Positions 26,201-36,485 are shown, counted from the stretch's first letter. The stretch: DNA of 64,000 nt from Herbaspirillum aquaticum (GCF_002213425.1 NZ_NJGV01000001.1:1-64000); one strand, 5' to 3'. Notes: generated by a model from the sequence alone, not told the origin. A program made the numbers and translations.

Positions 26201-26967
26201 TGCCAACTCCTCCTGTGCTCTTGCAGGCGCGCCAGCTGACCTTGCGCGCCGGGTCGCGGGCGCTTCTGCAAGGCTTGGACTGGCGTGTGCAGGCCGGGGA
26301 ATTCTGGTGCGTGCTCGGGCGCAACGGCATCGGCAAGAGCACCCTGTTGCACGCAGTGGCCGGCTTGCATCCGTTTGAGGGGGAAGTGCTGCTGCAGGGG
26401 CAAGCCTTGTCGGCCTTCTCACCTCTGCAACTGGCGCTGCGGCGCGGGCTGGTGCTGCAGCACCAGCAGGATGCGTTTTCCCTGCCAGTGCTGGAGGCCG
26501 TCATGGCAGGCCGCTTTGCCCATGGCGACGGTTGGGGTGGCCCCGGCGCCCACCTCGGCCTGGCGCGGGAAGCGCTGGAGCAGGTCGGCCTGGGCCATCT
26601 TGGCACCCAGGATGTCCTGCGCCTCTCAGGCGGGGAGCGTCAACGCGTGGCGCTGGCAACCTTGCTGGTGCAATCGCCGGCGCTGTACCTGCTGGACGAA
26701 CCGACCTCCCATCAGGACATCGCCGCGCAGTTGCAAGTCATGCAATTGCTGCAAGGCCTGGCGCAGCAGGGCAAGGCGGTGGTGACCAGTTGTCATGACA
26801 TCAACCTGGCGCGGCGCTTTGCCTCTCATATCTTGCTGCTTGATGGCACGAGCGCTAACGCCGGCAATGTCGAAACCGTCATGCAGCCGGCTCTCCTCGC
26901 CGCGGCCTTCGGCTGTCGGTTTGAGCAGATCGACAGCCAGCACGGGGTGGTCTTCGTGGCGAGGTAG
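26200..26967 (+). CDS. btuD: Cobalamin ABC transporter ATPase BtuD
   Basis: A 255-aa ATP-binding subunit. Walker A GRNGIGKST is at residues 40-48, the Q-loop region is LQHQQDAF, the signature is LSGGERQRVALA, Walker B is LYLLDEPTS, and the H-loop His is in TSCHDINLA. The start codon overlaps the btuC stop. Longer in-frame sequence up to 26053 lies within btuC and is not used. It pairs with the BtuC-type permease and is likely served by the BtuF-type protein encoded at 28040-28927. Confidence 0.94.
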   Translation: MPTPPVLLQARQLTLRAGSRALLQGLDWRVQAGEFWCVLGRNGIGKSTLLHAVAGLHPFEGEVLLQGQALSAFSPLQLALRRGLVLQHQQDAFSLPVLEAVMAGRFAHGDGWGGPGAHLGLAREALEQVGLGHLGTQDVLRLSGGERQRVALATLLVQSPALYLLDEPTSHQDIAAQLQVMQLLQGLAQQGKAVVTSCHDINLARRFASHILLLDGTSANAGNVETVMQPALLAAAFGCRFEQIDSQHGVVFVAR

Positions 26968-27077
26968 GGCGCGCCGCAACGCCGCAGCATTTGTCATTTA
27001 CTTCATGTTCTCACCGGGCGATATGTTGTATTTGTACAAAATGCCTCGAAAATTCAACGTCAATCTCTTTACTGATA

Positions 27078-27105
27078 TTTACGTATTCTCATCTCCCGAT
27101 ATAAT
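27078..27105 (+). promoter_or_regulatory. Candidate sigma-70 promoter of the beta-barrel gene
   Basis: TTTACG (27078-27083), 16 bp, then a perfect TATAAT (27100-27105), ending 54 bp before the start codon of the barrel gene. The -35 box matches four of six consensus bases. Confidence 0.55.
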
Positions 27106-27159
27106 TGCCGCCGGGGAAAACCCTGAAGAAGTTCTGACAATTATCAAGGGAAATCAGGA

Positions 27160-27750
27160 ATGAAAAAGAATATCGCAGCAGCAATCGCAGCAATGATGGC
27201 CGCCGGTTCGGTGGCTGCCCAGACCGTCGACAGCGGTGTGTACATCGGCCTGGAAGGCGGCATCGCCTCCATCAGCGCCATCGCTACCCCGACCAATGGC
27301 GTGAAGACCTCCGAGACCAACGAAGCCGCTGCCCTGCGTGCACTGGTCGGTTATCAGATCAACAAGAACTTCGCGGTCGAACTGGGCTACTTCGCGACCG
27401 ACGATTTCAAGCAAGACGGTACCGACCGTGCTCGTACCGTGCGTTACAACCTGAAGGCTGATGTCAAGGGCGCCGATCTGTCCGTGATCTACAAGTTCAC
27501 CGAATTCGTGCCGGGCCTGTACTTGAAGGCGGGTGCTACCCATTCCAAGGTTTCCGTGAGCCTGAACCAGCCGGCCGGCAACAGCAGCGGTTCCGTGACC
27601 GGTACCGGTTACCTGTTCGGCCTGGGCTATGAGTTCGCCGTGGCGCAGAACGTCGGTATCAACGTCGGCTACACCCGCTTCGAAAAGCTGGGTGGCGAAA
27701 GCGAAAACAAGATGAATCTGTACTCGGCTGGCGTGAAGTACAAGTTCTAA
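27160..27750 (+). CDS. Outer-membrane beta-barrel protein (OmpA/OmpX-like)
   Basis: A 196-aa protein with a signal peptide (MKKNIAAAIAAMMAAGSVAA, cleavage before QT) and about eight beta strands: GVYIGLEGGIA, ALVGYQINKNFAVELGYF, ADLSVIYKF, GLYLKAGATHSKVSV, YLFGLGYEFAV, NVGINVGYTRFEKLGG and the final VKYKF. The terminal Phe and length fit the small outer-membrane beta-barrel (OMP_b-brl) superfamily. AATCAGGA precedes the ATG. It lies between the btuBCD genes and btuF but has no evident B12 link. Its function is unknown. Confidence 0.88.
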   Translation: MKKNIAAAIAAMMAAGSVAAQTVDSGVYIGLEGGIASISAIATPTNGVKTSETNEAAALRALVGYQINKNFAVELGYFATDDFKQDGTDRARTVRYNLKADVKGADLSVIYKFTEFVPGLYLKAGATHSKVSVSLNQPAGNSSGSVTGTGYLFGLGYEFAVAQNVGINVGYTRFEKLGGESENKMNLYSAGVKYKF

Positions 27751-27777
27751 GATTGACCTGCAGTTTTGCGGGTCTTG

Positions 27778-27807
27778 AAATCCCTCCCTTGTGGAGGGAT
27801 TTTTTTT
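27778..27807 (+). terminator. Terminator after the beta-barrel gene
   Basis: A 10-bp stem AAATCCCTCC/GGAGGGATTT (27778-27787 with 27793-27802) is followed by a run of T to 27807. It separates the intact barrel gene from its downstream partial copy. Confidence 0.9.
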
Positions 27808-27854
27808 GCCCGTGCAATTTGATGACGATCTGTTTTCCCGTTGCAGGTCGGGCA

Positions 27855-27994
27855 GGCTTTTCCCATTGGGCTATGAGTATGACGTGACCAAAAGCGTCAG
27901 CCTCAACGGCGGTTATACTCGCTACCAGAGCCTGGGCGGCAATTCCAAAGCTGACGTCAATCTGTTCAGCTTGGGCCTGAAATATCGCTTCTAA
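27855..27994 (+). pseudogene. Partial second copy of the beta-barrel gene (C-terminal end)
   Basis: In-frame sequence ending at TAA 27992-27994 encodes the last ~45 residues of a barrel like the one just upstream. LFPLGYEYDVTKSVSLNGGYTRYQSLGG and LFSLGLKYRF parallel LFGLGYEFAVAQNVGINVGYTRFEKLGG and LYSAGVKYKF. No N-terminal half, signal peptide or credible start exists between it and the preceding terminator. It carries its own terminator at 28016-28041, so this is best read as the remnant of a tandem paralogue after an internal deletion. Confidence 0.75.
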
Positions 27995-28015
27995 GTCCTT
28001 CATTCCGGCGCCGCG

Positions 28016-28041
28016 CATCCCTCCTGGTGAGGGATGTTTTC
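28016..28041 (+). terminator. Terminator after the barrel remnant
   Basis: An 8-bp stem CATCCCTC/GAGGGATG (28016-28023 with 28029-28036) is followed by TTTTC. It resembles the terminator of the intact barrel gene and overlaps the 3' end of the convergent btuF. Confidence 0.7.
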
Positions 28042-28927
28042 ATTGTGCGCGTATTGCTTGCCGCGCCTGGTCCAACTTCCCGCACACTTCCTGGGCCGCC
28101 TCCAGTACCCGTGGCCCGGCGCGGTTCAGCCAATCCGCATTGACGGTATGAAGCTGCCCGTCGCGCACGGCACGCAGGCGTGGAAAGGCTTTCCAGCGCT
28201 CCAGCGGCTGGTCGCGCGCGTCGCCCGCCGTGAGGATCACTTGGGGATCCGCTGCCACGACCGCTTCCACACTGACCGTGGGCGCCAGTTGCGGCAGGTC
28301 GGCGAAGATGTTGCGGCCGCCGCACAGGCGCAGTACGGAGGAGACCATGTGCTGGCCGTTGAGCGTCATCAGCGGTTGGCTCCAGATCTGATAGAACACG
28401 CTCACCGGCGTACGGCCGCGATATTGCGTTTCCAGCTGCTGCCAACGCGCACGGAAGGCGCTCGCCGCTCCTTGCGCAGTGGCTTCGGTACCGGCCAGCT
28501 GGCCGAGACGTTCCAGCGAAGAAGCGATCATGCCGAAATCGGCCGGCTGGCTCTCGAAGACGGGAATGCCCAGGCTGCGCAGGCGCGCCAGTTGCAGGGG
28601 TTTGTTGCCGCTGTGCCAGGCCACGATGAGATCGGGCTTGAGGCTGGCGATGCGCTCCAGGTCGAGCGCGTTGTAGCCGCCCAGGTTGGGCAGCCGTGCA
28701 GCTTGTGGGGGATAGTCGCTGTGATTGCTGGCGCCGACGATCTGTTCGCCCGCGCCGGCCGCGTACAGCAGTTCGGTGACATGCGGCGCCAGGCTGACGA
28801 TGCGGCGCGCGGGCTGGGGCAGGGTGACGTTCTGGCCCAGGTCATCCTGGACGGTGATGCTCGCCTGGGCCGCGCCGGCGGCCAGCAGTCCGGTGAAGAA
28901 CAGCAGCCTGGCCGCCAGCGCAGGCAT
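28040..28927 (-). CDS. btuF: Cobalamin-binding periplasmic protein BtuF
   Basis: A 295-aa substrate-binding protein of the class III (helical backbone) type. The signal peptide ends in AAGAAQA. The N-lobe carries RRIVSLAPHVTELLYAAGAGEQIVGAS, the B12-family landmark DYPPQAARLPNLGGYNALDLERI, and KPDLIVAWHSGN. The C-lobe has YQIWSQPLMTLNG and LCGGRNIFADLPQLAPTVSVEAV. It is encoded opposite to btuBCD and only 4 bp from panC, so its transcription is not obviously under the btuB riboswitch. Confidence 0.92.
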   Translation of the reverse strand: MPALAARLLFFTGLLAAGAAQASITVQDDLGQNVTLPQPARRIVSLAPHVTELLYAAGAGEQIVGASNHSDYPPQAARLPNLGGYNALDLERIASLKPDLIVAWHSGNKPLQLARLRSLGIPVFESQPADFGMIASSLERLGQLAGTEATAQGAASAFRARWQQLETQYRGRTPVSVFYQIWSQPLMTLNGQHMVSSVLRLCGGRNIFADLPQLAPTVSVEAVVAADPQVILTAGDARDQPLERWKAFPRLRAVRDGQLHTVNADWLNRAGPRVLEAAQEVCGKLDQARQAIRAQ

Positions 28928-28930
28928 GGA

Positions 28931-30756
<1,826 letters not shown>

Positions 30757-30765
30757 GCGAACAGC

Positions 30766-30969
30766 TTAGTGGCTCTGGTAGACGTAGGGCTGCTGGGCCA
30801 CGCGCGAAGCCTTGTCACGGGCGGACTTGTCCAGGTCCAGCGGTTCCTTGTCCCACAGCAGGGCGCGGCCGGCGCGTTGGGACTCTTCCAGCTTCGGGTT
30901 CTTCGTCTTCAGTTCGTCGATGAACTGGGTGATTTCAGATACGTAGGTGGTCTTTTTTCCGAAGAGCAT
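30766..30969 (-). CDS. DUF3460 family small protein
   Basis: A 67-aa protein beginning MLFGKKTTYVSEITQFIDEL, then KNPKLEESQRAGRALLWDK and a basic region. It matches the DUF3460 family found mainly in Burkholderiales, often next to scpA/panC. No signal peptide or TM segment is seen. Function is unknown. Confidence 0.85.
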   Translation of the reverse strand: MLFGKKTTYVSEITQFIDELKTKNPKLEESQRAGRALLWDKEPLDLDKSARDKASRVAQQPYVYQSH

Positions 30970-31040
30970 GATATTTTCAGGCCAAATGTTACACAGAAGC
31001 CGTATTTTACCTTGTCTTCATCAGGGATAATCAATTACCT

Positions 31041-31568
31041 ATGCGTGAACCCATCTTCACCCGCCTGCGTCGCCACGCCGGTCATTTCGGCGCTTTGCTT
31101 GCTGCTTTGGCCCTGTTTGGCTGCGACCGCAACGGCAATCCCATCGAGGAGTTCGGATTGGACAAGCTGCAAAAGGGTGTTTCCAGCGAAGCCGACGTGC
31201 GCGGCGTGATGGGCCAGCCCGATACCGTCTGGGAAGACGGTGGCGGCGCCAGGACCCTGGAATATCCCAAGGGGCCGGAAGGCATCCGGACCTGGATGTT
31301 CCGCATCGGGGCTTCCGGCACCTTGATCGATTACACGCAGGTGCTGACCCAGGAGCATTTCGACACTATCCGTCCAGGCATGACTACCGAGCAGATCCGC
31401 CGCGAATTTGGCCGGCCGCGCAGCGTAGTGCAGTTCGCCCGCAAGAACGAGGAAGTGTGGGACTGGAAGTATCACTACGTGCACGAGGACCGGCTCTTCA
31501 ACGTGCATTTCGACATCACGACCAAGCAAGTCGTGCGTACCTCGATTTCGGAAATCTCGGGCCACTAG
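31041..31568 (+). CDS. BamE/SmpA-like outer-membrane lipoprotein
   Basis: A 175-aa predicted lipoprotein. The signal peptide ends in the lipobox LALFGC (Cys28). The mature part has two SmpA/OmlA-like modules: LQKGVSSEADVRGVMGQPDTVWED and IRPGMTTEQIRREFGRPRSVVQF, each with the G-x-PxxV turn of the fold. BamE itself has one such module and assists the BAM complex. This longer two-module form may be a BamE relative rather than BamE itself. It is the last gene before the AT-richer accessory block. Confidence 0.8.
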   Translation: MREPIFTRLRRHAGHFGALLAALALFGCDRNGNPIEEFGLDKLQKGVSSEADVRGVMGQPDTVWEDGGGARTLEYPKGPEGIRTWMFRIGASGTLIDYTQVLTQEHFDTIRPGMTTEQIRREFGRPRSVVQFARKNEEVWDWKYHYVHEDRLFNVHFDITTKQVVRTSISEISGH

Positions 31569-31715
31569 GGCCTGTTCCCTTCGCCGCTAAAAACAGTAGT
31601 GCCGGGCAGAGATGCCATTGCTCATTCGTACCGGCTTGCTGCTCTTCTCCCTCGAATACCCCGCCTCCTCATGGCCTGAAAGTCAGCCCATCTAACAGAT
31701 TCGGTTGAATGCAGG

Positions 31716-31920
31716 TTAGCGCTCGTCATTTTCCAATTCCAATGTCAGCGTCAGCAGTTCCTCTTCTGCCTTTTTGAGGCTCGCACATCCTTCTGTGAGC
31801 TGTCCTGCCTATTCCCAATTGAGGTACGCAATCAAAGAAGAAATAACGTGCAGTAAAACATCATCTCGAACTCCTTCGTTAATTGATGCTCGGTTTGAGT
31901 CAAGTACTTGCTTCAATGGT
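31716..31920 (-). pseudogene. Possible gene remnant with an internal amber codon
   Basis: Reading the minus strand from about 31920, a protein-like frame (LKQVLDSNRASINEGVRDDV, then LLHVISSLIAYLNWE) reaches TAG at 31809-31811. It continues in the same frame for 30 codons of charged helical sequence (KKAEEELLTLTLELENDER) to TAA at 31716-31718. No good start codon or ribosome site is visible. Composition is protein-like, but I do not recognise the family. It may be a decayed gene of the accessory block or chance. The rest of the 480-bp gap 31569-32048 shows nothing else convincing. Confidence 0.35.
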
Positions 31921-32048
31921 TGTCGAAGTTAAAGTGGCCCGCTCAAGGCATCCAGTCAGGGTAGTAACGATGACGTCGCGGAATGCCGGCACGGTAATCG
32001 TGGTGATCATAGAAAGCTGCTATTCAAATCTTCGAGGACAAGTGCGCA

Positions 32049-33311
32049 ATGGCATCAAGCAAAAGGAGGCGGCGAGTTGTTGTCACTGCCATGGGCTGTC
32101 TGAATGCTTTCGGATACGGTATCGAGCGGACCTGGTCAGCGTTGAGACAGGGGCACTCGGCGATCGCGCCAATTACTCGATTCGATGTTACGGAGTTCCG
32201 TACCAAGGTCGCTGCAGAGATCAGTGAAGAACAAATGTTGTTACTTCCCCTTGAACACGAGGTCGTGCATTTGTCGCGTAACGCGCAGTTTTCTGTGGCG
32301 GCAGCAGCGGAACTGATCCATGCACAGCATTGGGATCACGATTGGCCGCGATCAGCGATAGGGATTTGCCTGGGTAGTGGCCTTGGTGGAATGTACGTCA
32401 GCGAAGAGGCACTTGCTGCCCTTCAGCGAACAGGTCCTCGTGGTGTTAGTCCGTTGACCGTGCCATACGTCGATCCCAATGCCATTGTCAGCCGGGTGGC
32501 GGCGATGTGGGGATTGAAGGGGCCGCAACTGACCGTTTCAACCGCGTGTTCTTCCAGCGCCCATGCCATTGGTACAGCAATGGACATGATCAGGAGTGGT
32601 CGTTGCGATGCCGTGTTGACTGGTGGCGTAGAGGCAACGATGTCGCCATTGATCTATTCCGGATTTGACCGGTTACGGGCGATGTCAACGAGAAACGCCA
32701 TGCCCGATACTGCCTGTCGACCATTCTCAGACGATCGTGACGGGTTTGTAATGGGAGAGGGCGCAGCCATGTTTTTGCTGGAAGAAGCGTCGTGCGCTCT
32801 TTCACGTGGTGCGAGGATTTATGCGGAATTGATGGGCTATGGGGCCTCTGGCGGCGCATATCACCAAGTCGCCCCTTTGCCGGATGGCTCGGACTTGGTG
32901 ATGGCGATGCGCAAGGCCTTGGAGGATGCAAATATCCAGCCGCACGAGGTGGATCTGATCAATCCCCATGGTACCGGTACAAGGCTCAATGACGAAGCGG
33001 AACTGCGTGCTCTTCGTATCGTGTTTCAGCAAGCACTGGATGAAATCTTCCTCACACCGACCAAGCAATTGACAGGACATCTTCTGGGTGCATCCGGCGC
33101 ACTGGAGTCATTGCATGTGATCAAGTCTATTCAGGAATCGATCATCACGCCCAGGGCTACCTTCTGTTTCAGTTTGATAGCGGTGCCTAAAGGATATATA
33201 TGTCATTGCCATATGGTCGAAATTCAAGTCGTTTTTCAATTCTGGTGTTGTCCTGCGGTCTCGCTAGCGCATGTGCAGCGCCGAGTTTTAAGTTTCGCGA
33301 CCCAGGTTTAG
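32049..33311 (+). pseudogene. 3'-truncated beta-ketoacyl-ACP synthase (FabF/KAS II-like)
   Basis: A condensing enzyme of the thiolase fold. Residues 1-368 match KAS II and include all three catalytic residues: Cys167 (STACSSS), His307 (NPHGTGT) and His344 (QLTGHLLGASG). Homology stops near residue 369 (about 33153). The ~50 C-terminal residues with the NSFGFGG-type motif are missing and replaced by unrelated sequence to the stop at 33309-33311. The missing strands belong to the core fold, so activity is doubtful. Codon and base composition are visibly more AT-rich than in flanking genes, suggesting acquisition by transfer. Confidence 0.85.
33155..33190 (+). pseudogene. Leftover 3' end of an unknown gene
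   Basis: In a frame different from the ketoacyl synthase, 33155-33190 reads GYLLFQFDSGA followed by TAA. It sits 10 bp before the ATG at 33200 with an AAAGGA ribosome site between them, as the end of one operon gene before the next would. It starts just where synthase homology ends, so 33150-33156 looks like a deletion joint. Confidence 0.45.
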
Positions 33312-33370
33312 GGCTCTCTGGATTGGCTCAAGCCAAAGCGCGCGATCGCTGTGATGGAAAGATTGGCTAG
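33200..33370 (+). pseudogene. N-terminal fragment of a secreted protein or lipoprotein
   Basis: ATG 33200 follows AAAGGA at 8 bp. The 56-codon frame begins with a signal sequence (RFSILVLSCGLASAC, a possible lipobox at LASAC) and a short mature part (FKFRDPGLGLSGLAQA), then stops at 33368-33370 inside the ABC ATPase frame. In MacAB-TolC-type operons the gene before the ATPase normally encodes a periplasmic adaptor, so this may be the 5' end of an adaptor or companion gene. That identity is inference. Confidence 0.5.
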
Positions 33371-33872
33371 CGGCAGTTACCAATTGGACGGCATGGAGCT
33401 TGCCGGCGCGAGCGAGCCACAGCTGGCCAGGATACGCAATGAGCGATTGGGCTTCATTTTTCAATTGTTCAATCTCGTCCCGCGCATTCCCGCGATCAGG
33501 AACGTGGAGCTTCCATTGATTTACGCTGGCATTGATGCCAGGCGTCGTGCCGAGATGGCTGGTCAGATGCTGGAACGGGTGGGCCTGAGCGATCGTGCTC
33601 AGCATTCCCCCTCCAAGCTCTCGGGTGGGCAACAACAGCGGGTGGCCATTGCCCGGGCCTTGGTCAACGGTCCTGGTATCCTGATCGCAGATGAACCTAC
33701 CGGCAGTTTGGATTCGGCCGCCAGCGCCGGCGTCATGGAGCTGTTCTTGAGCCTGAATCGCCAAGGTATCACCATCGTCATGGTGACGCACGAGCAAGAG
33801 GTCGCCAGCTTGGCAAGCCGTATCGTTCGGTTGCGGGATGGTCGTCTGGAACGAGAGGAACTTGCGCGATGA
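33351..33872 (+). pseudogene. ABC transporter ATPase lacking its N-terminus (MacB/LolD type)
   Basis: A 173-aa frame that begins inside the ATPase fold at ASGSYQLDG. The Q-loop (FQLFN, Gln38), signature LSGGQQQR (90-97), Walker B ILIADEPT and H-loop VTHE are present. The first ~50 residues with Walker A (GxxGxGKST) are absent, and GSLDWLKPK just upstream is not that sequence. Without Walker A it should not hydrolyse ATP. The frame overlaps the permease start by 4 nt, so the original operon order is preserved. Identity by family is firm; truncation by deletion is inferred. Confidence 0.85.
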
Positions 33873-35128
33873 GCCGCTTCTTTCTCTCTTGGCGATTCTT
33901 GAGGGATGGACTTGAGCAAGCCGCCATCGCCCTGGCGGACAATCGGCTGCGTAGCTGCTTAAGTGTTCTGGGGGTGGCTGTCGGCGTTGCCGCCGTGATG
34001 GCGGTGGGGACAATCAGCCAAGGTGGCCGTCGCCTCATCTTTGAAGAATTGGAGACGTTCGGCTTGCGTTCGGTCTGGGTGTTTCGCGTCAACGAGGACA
34101 AGAAGCCAGACAGCACCCGCCGCTACGGAACAGGATTCGACAACGTCGACATGGATCTCATGGAGACGTCTTGTTGCGCCTCCGTGAGACGGTTTTCCCC
34201 TGTCCTTCAACTCAAAGACCGTCAATTCCTTATCCGTGTTGTCAGCATGTACAGCAACGCGCAGATCATCGGTGTCAATCATCACTACCTGGATATCAAT
34301 AACGATCGACTCGCGAGCGGGCGGTTCTTCTCTCCGGACGATATCGCCAAGCGACGTAACCTTGCAGTGATCGGTCCTGCCGTCGCAGCGGATCTGTTTG
34401 GGTCGGCCCGTGATCCGGTAGGCCATGTGCTGCGCATAGGTGACCGGAAATACACGGTTGTCGGCGTGACCGAAAAAAAGAGCCGTGACTTTCTCTCCAG
34501 TATTGGTTCGATCGGCGGGCAAGACAGCAACAATCAAGTCTTGATTCCCTACACTTCCTTGCAGCAACAGCTGGGAAACAAGCTCATCCACTTCATTCAC
34601 GCCGAGTCCATCACCTTGGATCGCGCTGATGCTGCAGCCTTGGAGTTGACTTCTTTCTTCGAGCGCAGGCACCAGCATCGTTATGCCTACAAGTCCGACA
34701 CGATGGCCAGGTACATCGCCACGGCAGAAAGGATATTGGACGGTGTGTCGATCATTGGATTGGTGGCCGCCTCCCTGTGCTTGCTGGTCGGGGGATTGGG
34801 CATCATGAATGTGGTTAGCACCTCGGTCTTGGAGCGTACTCGCGAAATCGGTCTGCGCAAGGCCGTAGGTGCCACCGAGCAACATATCTTGTTCCAGTTC
34901 CTGATGGAATCGGTCCTGATCAGCACGCTCGGTGGTCTGCTAGGTTTGCTGGCAGGTACGCTCATTGGTGTCGGACTCGCGTGGCTGACGGCGTTTCCAT
35001 TGACGCCGTCGTGGCAGATGGCGCTGTTAGGGCTCATGGTATCCATCGTGGTCGGATTGTTGTCCGGATTCATTCCGGCCAAGCGCGCAGCGCGATTGCG
35101 TCCAGTATTGGCATTACGTTATGAATAG
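33869..35128 (+). CDS. MacB-type ABC transporter permease
   Basis: A 419-aa type VII ABC permease. There is one N-terminal TM (LSVLGVAVGVAAVMAVGTI, ~33-51), a large periplasmic MacB_PCD domain (~55-290), and three C-terminal TM segments (~300-405) with the conserved GGLGIMNVVSTSVLERTREIGLRKAVGA cytoplasmic stretch and PAKRAARLRPVLALRYE tail. It appears intact. Such permeases drive tripartite efflux or secretion with an adaptor and a TolC-like channel. Here the ATPase is truncated and the adaptor gene reduced, so function would require partners elsewhere. Confidence 0.92.
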   Translation: MSRFFLSWRFLRDGLEQAAIALADNRLRSCLSVLGVAVGVAAVMAVGTISQGGRRLIFEELETFGLRSVWVFRVNEDKKPDSTRRYGTGFDNVDMDLMETSCCASVRRFSPVLQLKDRQFLIRVVSMYSNAQIIGVNHHYLDINNDRLASGRFFSPDDIAKRRNLAVIGPAVAADLFGSARDPVGHVLRIGDRKYTVVGVTEKKSRDFLSSIGSIGGQDSNNQVLIPYTSLQQQLGNKLIHFIHAESITLDRADAAALELTSFFERRHQHRYAYKSDTMARYIATAERILDGVSIIGLVAASLCLLVGGLGIMNVVSTSVLERTREIGLRKAVGATEQHILFQFLMESVLISTLGGLLGLLAGTLIGVGLAWLTAFPLTPSWQMALLGLMVSIVVGLLSGFIPAKRAARLRPVLALRYE

Positions 35129-36485
35129 AAAACTGATCAACTCTCTAGTGGGCGGATGCATCGTTCTCACTGTCGCCTCCGCATCAGCTGATCCGGTGGA
35201 ACAGCCGCTTCCCTCTTCGTTTGAAGAGGCGCTTCGCTTTGCGTTGTCCTCGCGCGATGAGGTGGCGATCGAGGATCTCAATGTCGTGCGTTCCAGAGCT
35301 CGCGTTGCTGAGGCCAAGGGGGCTTTTTCCCCCTCTCTTGATTATTCTTCTCAGATGCAACGAGTGCGCTCTTACGATGAATTCTCTGGACTGGAAGTCA
35401 ATGGAAAACTGAACAATACGAATATTCCAATTCAGGTGAAGAGTACGACGCCAGCTTACCAACTAGGATCGGCACTTGAGTTGAGCTATAGAATTTATTC
35501 GGGCGGGGCGCGTACGGCACGAGTGGATGAGGCCGAGGCAGAGATGTCAAACGCGAGGGCGCATCAGGGTGTCGCGCGAAAGAAGGTTGCGCAGGAAGTG
35601 TCATCAGCTTATTGGGGGATGCAGAAAGCGCAATTGGCGTTGGAACGGGCCGATCAGAAGCTAGTACTTGCTCGTGCGGAATCCGACGAATTTACGATGC
35701 GCTTGCAGAAGCGCCTGGTTGCTCCCGTTGATCGGGAACTCAAGCTCTTGGCTGTGCAGAAAGCTGAAGTCGAGCAACGTAATGCCTCACACAATTTGCA
35801 TGATGCCCGGTCTCGATATGTTCTTTCACTGGGGCTGGTGCCAGGAAGATCCTTGCAAGCCAGGATGCCACCTGTATCTGAACAGGCTGGCTTGCTGAGC
35901 GTGCAGTCTCTCTTTGAAGCCCTTGACTTGGTTCAGGATAGTCAAAGCAGGACGATACTGTCCGAGATGGAGGCTGCCAAAGCGCGCGTTGAATATGCCA
36001 AATCCGATTATCGTCCTTCCGTGGATTTGGTGGCCCGCTACGCTGGACTCGGTCGTGCGGATACTGGCTTGGGCGGAGCCTATGACGGGTTCGGTCGGGA
36101 TAAGGCCAGTCTCGCAATTCAGTTGCGCTGGAATATCTTTGATGGCGGGCAGAAGGACCAGCGCGTCGTGCAAGCTGTGGCGGTCTACAATCAGGCCCGT
36201 ATCCGATTGGAGAAGCTCCGGCGTGATGGCGAAATGGAGTGGCAAGAAGCGCTGTCGAGGCAGGCGGAAGCCGTAGAGGCCATCAGGTTGGCAAATGAAC
36301 AGTTGGCGTTGGCCAATACCCAGTTACGCATTGCTCAACAGCGATTCGTAGCTCAAGCCATCTCGGCCACGCAATTGACGGCAGCGCGGTTCGCTGTCCA
36401 TGATGCCAAGGTCACCATCGCAATTTCAGAGATCGATCATCTGTTGGCGCAGGTTGCAGTCCAACTTGCTCGTACGAGCCGCTGA
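35121..36485 (+). CDS. TolC family outer-membrane efflux channel
   Basis: A 454-aa protein with a signal peptide (NSLVGGCIVLTVASASA) and two TolC-type repeats of long coiled helices and beta segments: SSFEEALRFALSSRDEVAIEDLNVVRSRARVAEAKGAFSPSLDY, then SLFEALDLVQDSQSR and AAKARVEYAKSDYRPSVDL, plus IQLRWNIFDGGQKDQRVVQA typical of the family. It appears complete. It overlaps the permease by 8 nt and is the last gene of the accessory block, ending 16 bp from the convergent ABC permease gene. Confidence 0.9.
   Translation: MNRKLINSLVGGCIVLTVASASADPVEQPLPSSFEEALRFALSSRDEVAIEDLNVVRSRARVAEAKGAFSPSLDYSSQMQRVRSYDEFSGLEVNGKLNNTNIPIQVKSTTPAYQLGSALELSYRIYSGGARTARVDEAEAEMSNARAHQGVARKKVAQEVSSAYWGMQKAQLALERADQKLVLARAESDEFTMRLQKRLVAPVDRELKLLAVQKAEVEQRNASHNLHDARSRYVLSLGLVPGRSLQARMPPVSEQAGLLSVQSLFEALDLVQDSQSRTILSEMEAAKARVEYAKSDYRPSVDLVARYAGLGRADTGLGGAYDGFGRDKASLAIQLRWNIFDGGQKDQRVVQAVAVYNQARIRLEKLRRDGEMEWQEALSRQAEAVEAIRLANEQLALANTQLRIAQQRFVAQAISATQLTAARFAVHDAKVTIAISEIDHLLAQVAVQLARTSR

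Noticed and set aside
31883-32227. Plus-strand frame overlapping the ketoacyl synthase start
   Set aside because: No family resemblance, and it overlaps the well-supported synthase N-terminus in another frame.
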